Positions 16,183-18,840 of a stretch of 18,840 bases of DNA are shown piece by piece. The notes under the pieces were generated by a model that did not search any database, had not been told where the DNA came from, and saw only the letters and a list, made by a program, of their open reading frames with translations. The stretch comes from Flavobacteriales bacterium UBA4585. Its GTDB lineage: Bacteria; Bacteroidota; Bacteroidia; Flavobacteriales; Schleiferiaceae. Position numbers and translations under genes: made by a program. The stretch's first letter is position 1; each line of letters begins with the position of its first letter. The stretch spans positions 1 to 18,840 of the forward strand of contig CATAQZ010000165.1 of the NCBI GenBank assembly GCA_949487015.1, written 5' to 3'.

Positions 16183-17136
16183 ATGAAGAAGTACACAGAT
16201 TCAGGCAGTAAAGACACCCGTTCAGGATTTGGCGCAGGCCTCCAAGAATTAGGTCAACAAAATGAAAATGTCGTTGCATTATGTGCCGATCTTACCGGTT
16301 CACTCAAAATGAATGCATTCGCAGATGAAAATCCGGACCGATTCTTTCAAGTCGGTATTGCTGAAGCAAACATGATGGGTATTGCGGCCGGTCTTACAAT
16401 AGGCGGAAAAATACCATTCACAGGAACCTTTGCAAACTTCTCTACGGGTCGTGTGTACGATCAGATTCGTCAGAGCATCGCCTACAGCGGTAAAAATGTG
16501 AAAATATGTGCCTCTCACGCAGGATTAACCCTTGGAGAAGACGGTGCAACACACCAGATTCTGGAAGATATCGGCCTTATGAAGATGTTGCCGCACATGG
16601 TCGTGATCAACCCTTGTGATTACAATCAAACTAAAGCCGCTACCATCGCAATAGCGGATTACGACGGTCCTGTATACTTGCGATTCGGACGTCCTAAGGT
16701 GGCAAATTTCACCTCTGCTGATGCCAAATTTGAGATTGGTAAAGCAGATGTATTAACAGACGGTACAGACGTTACCATTATTGCCACTGGACACCTTGTA
16801 TGGGAGGCTTTACAAGCTGCTGAAGCACTCGAAGCCGCAGGCGTTAGCGCAGAAGTCATAGGTATGGCGACGATCAAGCCGCTGGACGAGAAGGCCATAC
16901 TAGCATCTGCCTCTAAAACAGGATGTGTGGTTACTGCTGAAGAGCACAACCGCTTTGGTGGTTTGGGCGAGAGCGTTGCTCAGACTTTAGTGACTAACCA
17001 CCCAGTTCCTCAAGAATTTGTAGCTGTTAATGACAGTTTCGGTGAGAGCGGTACTCCAGCACAATTGATGGAGAAGTACGGACTAAATGCGGAGGCAATA
17101 GTTGCCGCAGCGCAGAAGGTTATCTCTAGAAAGTAA
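16183..17136 (+). CDS. Transketolase, C-terminal (pyrimidine-binding) subunit
   Basis: Second half of the split transketolase. The 317 residues comprise the Pyr domain and the C-terminal transketolase domain. The catalytic Glu that activates the TPP aminopyrimidine is Glu61 in VGIAEANMMGIAAGL. Other family marks are FTGTFANFSTGRVYDQIR (79-96), SHAGLTLGEDGATHQ (111-125), LRFGRP (166-171) and EEHNRFGGLGE in the C-terminal domain. The domain order also resembles DXS and pyruvate dehydrogenase E1 beta. However, the paired N-half with HGDGELQEGQVWEA and the SHAGLTLGEDG segment favour transketolase. It starts 3 bases after the vWA gene and must assemble with the 13947-14792 product. The following gene begins 44 bases downstream, and no terminator is visible between. 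Confidence 0.95.
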   Translation: MKKYTDSGSKDTRSGFGAGLQELGQQNENVVALCADLTGSLKMNAFADENPDRFFQVGIAEANMMGIAAGLTIGGKIPFTGTFANFSTGRVYDQIRQSIAYSGKNVKICASHAGLTLGEDGATHQILEDIGLMKMLPHMVVINPCDYNQTKAATIAIADYDGPVYLRFGRPKVANFTSADAKFEIGKADVLTDGTDVTIIATGHLVWEALQAAEALEAAGVSAEVIGMATIKPLDEKAILASASKTGCVVTAEEHNRFGGLGESVAQTLVTNHPVPQEFVAVNDSFGESGTPAQLMEKYGLNAEAIVAAAQKVISRK

Positions 17137-17180
17137 TCTTCCGCTTAAACCTTTACTATCTTCCTCCTATCTAAACAGTG

Positions 17181-17723
17181 ATGGAGGAAACTAAAGACAT
17201 CAAAAGCCTTCTATTGCAACAGCAGTGGGAGGCTTCTTTTTACCAAATGGTGGAGCAGTATAGCGAACGCTTACTCTATTGTGCCCATGGTGTTCTTAAA
17301 AACGAGGCGCTTGCTCAAGATGCCTTACAAGAGGCCTTCATTAATATATGGAAAAATCTACATCACTTCAAGGGCAATAGCCACCCTTTTACCTGGTGCT
17401 ACACGATTGTTCGCAGGAGTGCTTTGAACGAGCTACGGAAGGAAAAGAAGTTTCTGTCCGCAGCAATCGAGGATGTACAGGAAAGTCAATCAATGGAGCA
17501 TTTGAAGTGGGATGGAGATGAAATACAACTGCGCGTTCAACAACTGATTGAAACCCTTCCTGAAAAACAGCAGTTAGTTTTTGAATTGCGATACTACCAA
17601 GATTTGAGCTTTAAGGACATTGCCGAACTCACGGGCACTTCTATTGGTGCACTTAAGGCAAATTACCACCATGCTAAAAATAAGATGGAAGAAAAATTAA
17701 TCGGCCTTTTAAACCTTCCATAA
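17181..17723 (+). CDS. ECF-type RNA polymerase sigma factor
   Basis: Sigma-70 family, group 4 (extracytoplasmic function) factor of ~180 residues. Region 2 covers about 18-88 of the product, with the AQDALQEAFINIWKN core-binding helix and the FTWCYTIVRRSALNELRKEKK -10 recognition stretch. A short linker follows, then region 4 at ~118-172 with LPEKQQLVFELRYYQDLSFKDIAE, GTSIGALKANYHHAKNKM forming the helix-turn-helix. A GTG three bases upstream (17178) could also serve as start; the ATG is preferred. A -7-like TATCTTCC lies at 17157-17164, though no TTG box matches it, so auto-regulation from a non-housekeeping promoter is possible. The next two genes encode a membrane protein and an exported protein and probably form its signalling module. 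Confidence 0.94.
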   Translation: MEETKDIKSLLLQQQWEASFYQMVEQYSERLLYCAHGVLKNEALAQDALQEAFINIWKNLHHFKGNSHPFTWCYTIVRRSALNELRKEKKFLSAAIEDVQESQSMEHLKWDGDEIQLRVQQLIETLPEKQQLVFELRYYQDLSFKDIAELTGTSIGALKANYHHAKNKMEEKLIGLLNLP

Positions 17724-17745
17724 TTACGACAACTCTAACAAAAGG

Positions 17746-18132
17746 ATGGATAAACAGAGAACATATACAGCAAGCGATGCTCAGTTAAACGAGCTCAAAG
17801 CAAAGCTTCAACGCATTCCGGAGCAGCATCTCGTGGACCGGACCACGAGCCCTGTTGTTGCAACGAAGTCGCGCTACATGCATATTGTTCGCTGGTCCAT
17901 GACCGCCGCAGCTGCAATTGCTTTAGCCGTATTCTTTTGGCCGAACACTTCAGGTAATACTAGTGAAGTAACCGAAGATTTAATGGCTGAGATGTACAGC
18001 CTAGGCTATGTGCAGATTGAGGATATGTACTCCTTTGTGGAGCCCGATTCGCTTGATTTCGCTGATGTCGAGATTGATGCAGATGTGTATTACGATTATT
18101 ATAACTCAGATTACGAATACTTAGAATTATGA
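17746..18132 (+). CDS. Small single-pass membrane protein, putative anti-sigma factor
   Basis: I recognise no family by sequence. Its 128 residues show a cytoplasmic N-terminal part (1-46, with a charged helix DAQLNELKAKLQRI at 11-24) and one transmembrane helix (about 47-65, VRWSMTAAAAIALAVFFW). The outer tail (~66-128) has 17 Asp/Glu, several Tyr (DVYYDYYNSDYEYLEL end) and no Lys, Arg or His. The layout (short cytoplasmic segment, one TM, outer domain) directly after an ECF sigma gene fits an anti-sigma factor, but no zinc-binding ZAS motif (HxxxCxxC) is present. It begins 22 bases after the sigma gene, and its stop overlaps the next start as ATGA, so the three genes are translationally linked. 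The anti-sigma role is inferred from context only. Confidence 0.72.
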   Translation: MDKQRTYTASDAQLNELKAKLQRIPEQHLVDRTTSPVVATKSRYMHIVRWSMTAAAAIALAVFFWPNTSGNTSEVTEDLMAEMYSLGYVQIEDMYSFVEPDSLDFADVEIDADVYYDYYNSDYEYLEL

Positions 18133-18632
18133 AAAAGACATTAATTTTTGGCCTCTTGCTTTCTACAGCAGCGGTCATGGCACAACCAAAGATGGGCGAT
18201 CGTGCAGAGCTTGAAAAAAAGAAAGAGAAAATTGAGGCGATCAAAGTAGCCTACATCACCGAGGAATTAGAACTGACTGTAGCTGAAAGCCAAGCTTTTT
18301 GGCCAGTATATAACGAGCTTCAAACTAAAGAACATGAGTTGCGCGAAAAGCAACGGGCAAATTTCTTAAGCTTGAAAAAGGATGAAGAAATAAGTGAAAA
18401 GGAATTAGAAACGATGATTTATAAGATGTCAGATATTCATATTGCCATCGAAGAACTTCGTAAGTCTTACCTCGATGATTTTATTGACGTATTAGGAGCA
18501 AAGAAAACGCTTCAACTCATGAAGGCCGAAAAAGAATTTGGTCGTAGAATGATGGAACGTATGAAAGGTAACGATCGTCCAACAGATAGAGACAGACGCC
18601 TTGGACCTGGCGGCGGACGCCCAATGCGATAA
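18129..18632 (+). CDS. Exported helical protein, sensor of ECF-type sigma factor-like (Spy/CnrX-like layout)
   Basis: A 167-residue exported protein. Signal peptide 1-18 (MKKTLIFGLLLSTAAVMA, cleavage before QP). The rest is almost wholly helical and charged: helix ~26-45, then the motif LTVAESQAFWPVYNEL (49-64), long helices to ~146, and a basic tail RPTDRDRRLGPGGGRPMR. The FWPVYNEL motif and the genomic order sigma - small membrane protein - this protein match the group annotated in Bacteroidota as 'sensor of ECF-type sigma factor'. The helical layout also recalls the CnrX/CpxP/Spy periplasmic sensors. It probably senses an envelope condition and controls the sigma factor through the neighbouring membrane protein. 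No obvious His/Cys metal site is visible apart from scattered Met and His residues. It is followed directly by a strong terminator. Confidence 0.8.
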   Translation: MKKTLIFGLLLSTAAVMAQPKMGDRAELEKKKEKIEAIKVAYITEELELTVAESQAFWPVYNELQTKEHELREKQRANFLSLKKDEEISEKELETMIYKMSDIHIAIEELRKSYLDDFIDVLGAKKTLQLMKAEKEFGRRMMERMKGNDRPTDRDRRLGPGGGRPMR

Positions 18633-18643
18633 GAAACACCTAT

Positions 18644-18669
18644 AAACCACCCTTCGGGGTGGTTTTTTT
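18644..18669 (+). terminator. Intrinsic terminator of the sigma-factor operon
   Basis: AAACCACCC and GGGTGGTTT form a 9-bp perfect stem around a TTCG tetraloop (18653-18656). The run of seven T (18663-18669) overlaps and follows the 3' arm. It lies 12 bases after the stop codon at 18632, exactly where a rho-independent terminator is expected. Confidence 0.92.
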
Positions 18670-18814
18670 ATGCTCCAATGAATTACGACATTGAAAAAAG
18701 GTGTACGGTAAATACCGTACACCGCTTGCGCGATTGCCAGAAATCCCGTTTCCGCGCTAACACACACAAGTACTAAGTTTTCCCTATATTGTTTAACCAG
18801 TTTAACTAACAAAT
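18670..18814. other. Non-coding right-end segment
   Basis: No credible gene is seen on either strand. The segment holds the leftward terminator (18694-18723) and then ~90 bases of unexplained sequence. These include a short direct repeat GTTTAAC (18791-18797 and 18800-18806) just before the tRNA-like sequence. The long antisense open frame at 18492-18812 crosses both terminators and the exported-protein gene and shows no family features, so it was not called. Confidence 0.5.
18694..18723 (-). terminator. Intrinsic terminator for leftward transcription
   Basis: GGTGTACGGTA (18700-18710) and TACCGTACACC (18713-18723) form a perfect 11-bp inverted repeat with a two-base centre. On the minus strand it is followed by six T (complement of AAAAAA at 18694-18699), whereas the plus strand has no T run after it. 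It therefore reads as a rho-independent terminator for a transcript entering from the right. No leftward gene is visible within the window to account for it. Confidence 0.65.
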
Positions 18815-18840
18815 AGCATCTGACTGTTAATCAGAGGGTC
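18815..18840 (+). tRNA. tRNA-Asn(GTT) anticodon-arm sequence, 5' half not recognisable, cut by window end
   Basis: The last 26 bases contain a perfect anticodon arm. The stem is TCTGA (18819-18823) / TCAGA (18831-18835), around the loop CTGTTAA with anticodon GTT (18826-18828), followed by variable-region bases GGGTC. This is how the middle of Bacteroidota tRNA-Asn reads. Upstream, however, there is no G-G-containing D loop, no GCTC/GAGC D stem (only TAGC remains on the 3' side) and no acceptor strand at the right distance. It is therefore either a 3' tRNA fragment (as left at integration sites) or a degraded tRNA copy. The T arm lies outside the window. Confidence 0.5.

Noticed and set aside
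17178..17180. GTG as start of the sigma factor
   Set aside because: The following ATG at 17181 gives the same protein minus one residue and is the more usual start; the difference cannot be resolved from sequence.
18492..18812. Minus-strand open frame of 106 codons
   Set aside because: It runs antisense through the exported-protein gene and across both terminator hairpins, and shows no domain or composition typical of a real protein.
18804..18840. Minus-strand reading that ends DPLINSQMLFVS then stop
   Set aside because: This peptide is what the antisense of a tRNA-Asn anticodon arm encodes. It is a known kind of spurious translation and supports the tRNA identity rather than a gene.

Overview
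The window looks like chromosome of a Bacteroidota bacterium, most likely of the Flavobacteriales type. The main evidence is a secreted protein with a C-terminal type IX secretion (Por) sorting domain, ParE/ParC of the Bacteroidota topoisomerase IV style, a transketolase split into two genes, an ECF sigma factor followed by a 'sensor of ECF-type sigma factor'-like protein, start codons in A-rich contexts without Shine-Dalgarno sequences, and a Bacteroidota-style promoter (TTG-N17-TAnnTTTG) in front of ychF. Almost everything is coding and no gap without a gene reaches 300 bases. I see no CRISPR array, insertion sequence, rRNA or phage gene. The accessory-like signal is confined to the last ~150 bases.

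Layout. (1) 1-5693, + strand: a compact run of an inositol-monophosphatase-family enzyme (5' end cut by the window), a small alpha/beta-hydrolase-like protein, rfbC (dTDP-sugar epimerase), an exported lytic transglycosylase and uvrA. Three of the four junctions overlap. A LOG-family nucleotide phosphoribohydrolase follows at 5740-6423. (2) 6435-13813, - strand: ychF, then parE-parC (topoisomerase IV, TAATG overlap), then a T9SS-exported choice-of-anchor-B/LVIVD-type protein one base after parC. (3) 13947-17136, + strand: the N-terminal transketolase subunit, a secreted von Willebrand factor A (vWA) protein and the C-terminal transketolase subunit, spaced by only 7 and 3 bases. (4) 17181-18632, + strand: an ECF sigma factor, a small single-pass membrane protein with a purely acidic outer tail and an exported helical protein with a basic tail. 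This is probably a self-contained envelope-sensing sigma system, closed by a strong intrinsic terminator. (5) 18670-18840: no gene. It holds a perfect 11-bp inverted repeat that is a terminator for leftward transcription and, at the very edge, the anticodon arm of tRNA-Asn(GTT) without a recognisable 5' half.

Most genes are housekeeping: DNA repair, decatenation, ribosome-associated ATPase, pentose phosphate pathway, cell wall and sugar nucleotide metabolism. The best candidates for something undescribed are the vWA protein lodged between the transketolase halves, the acidic ParC tail ending in a sliding-clamp-like hexapeptide, the charge-complementary pair after the sigma factor, and the tRNA-fragment/terminator junction at the right edge. 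None of these could be tested here by a database search.
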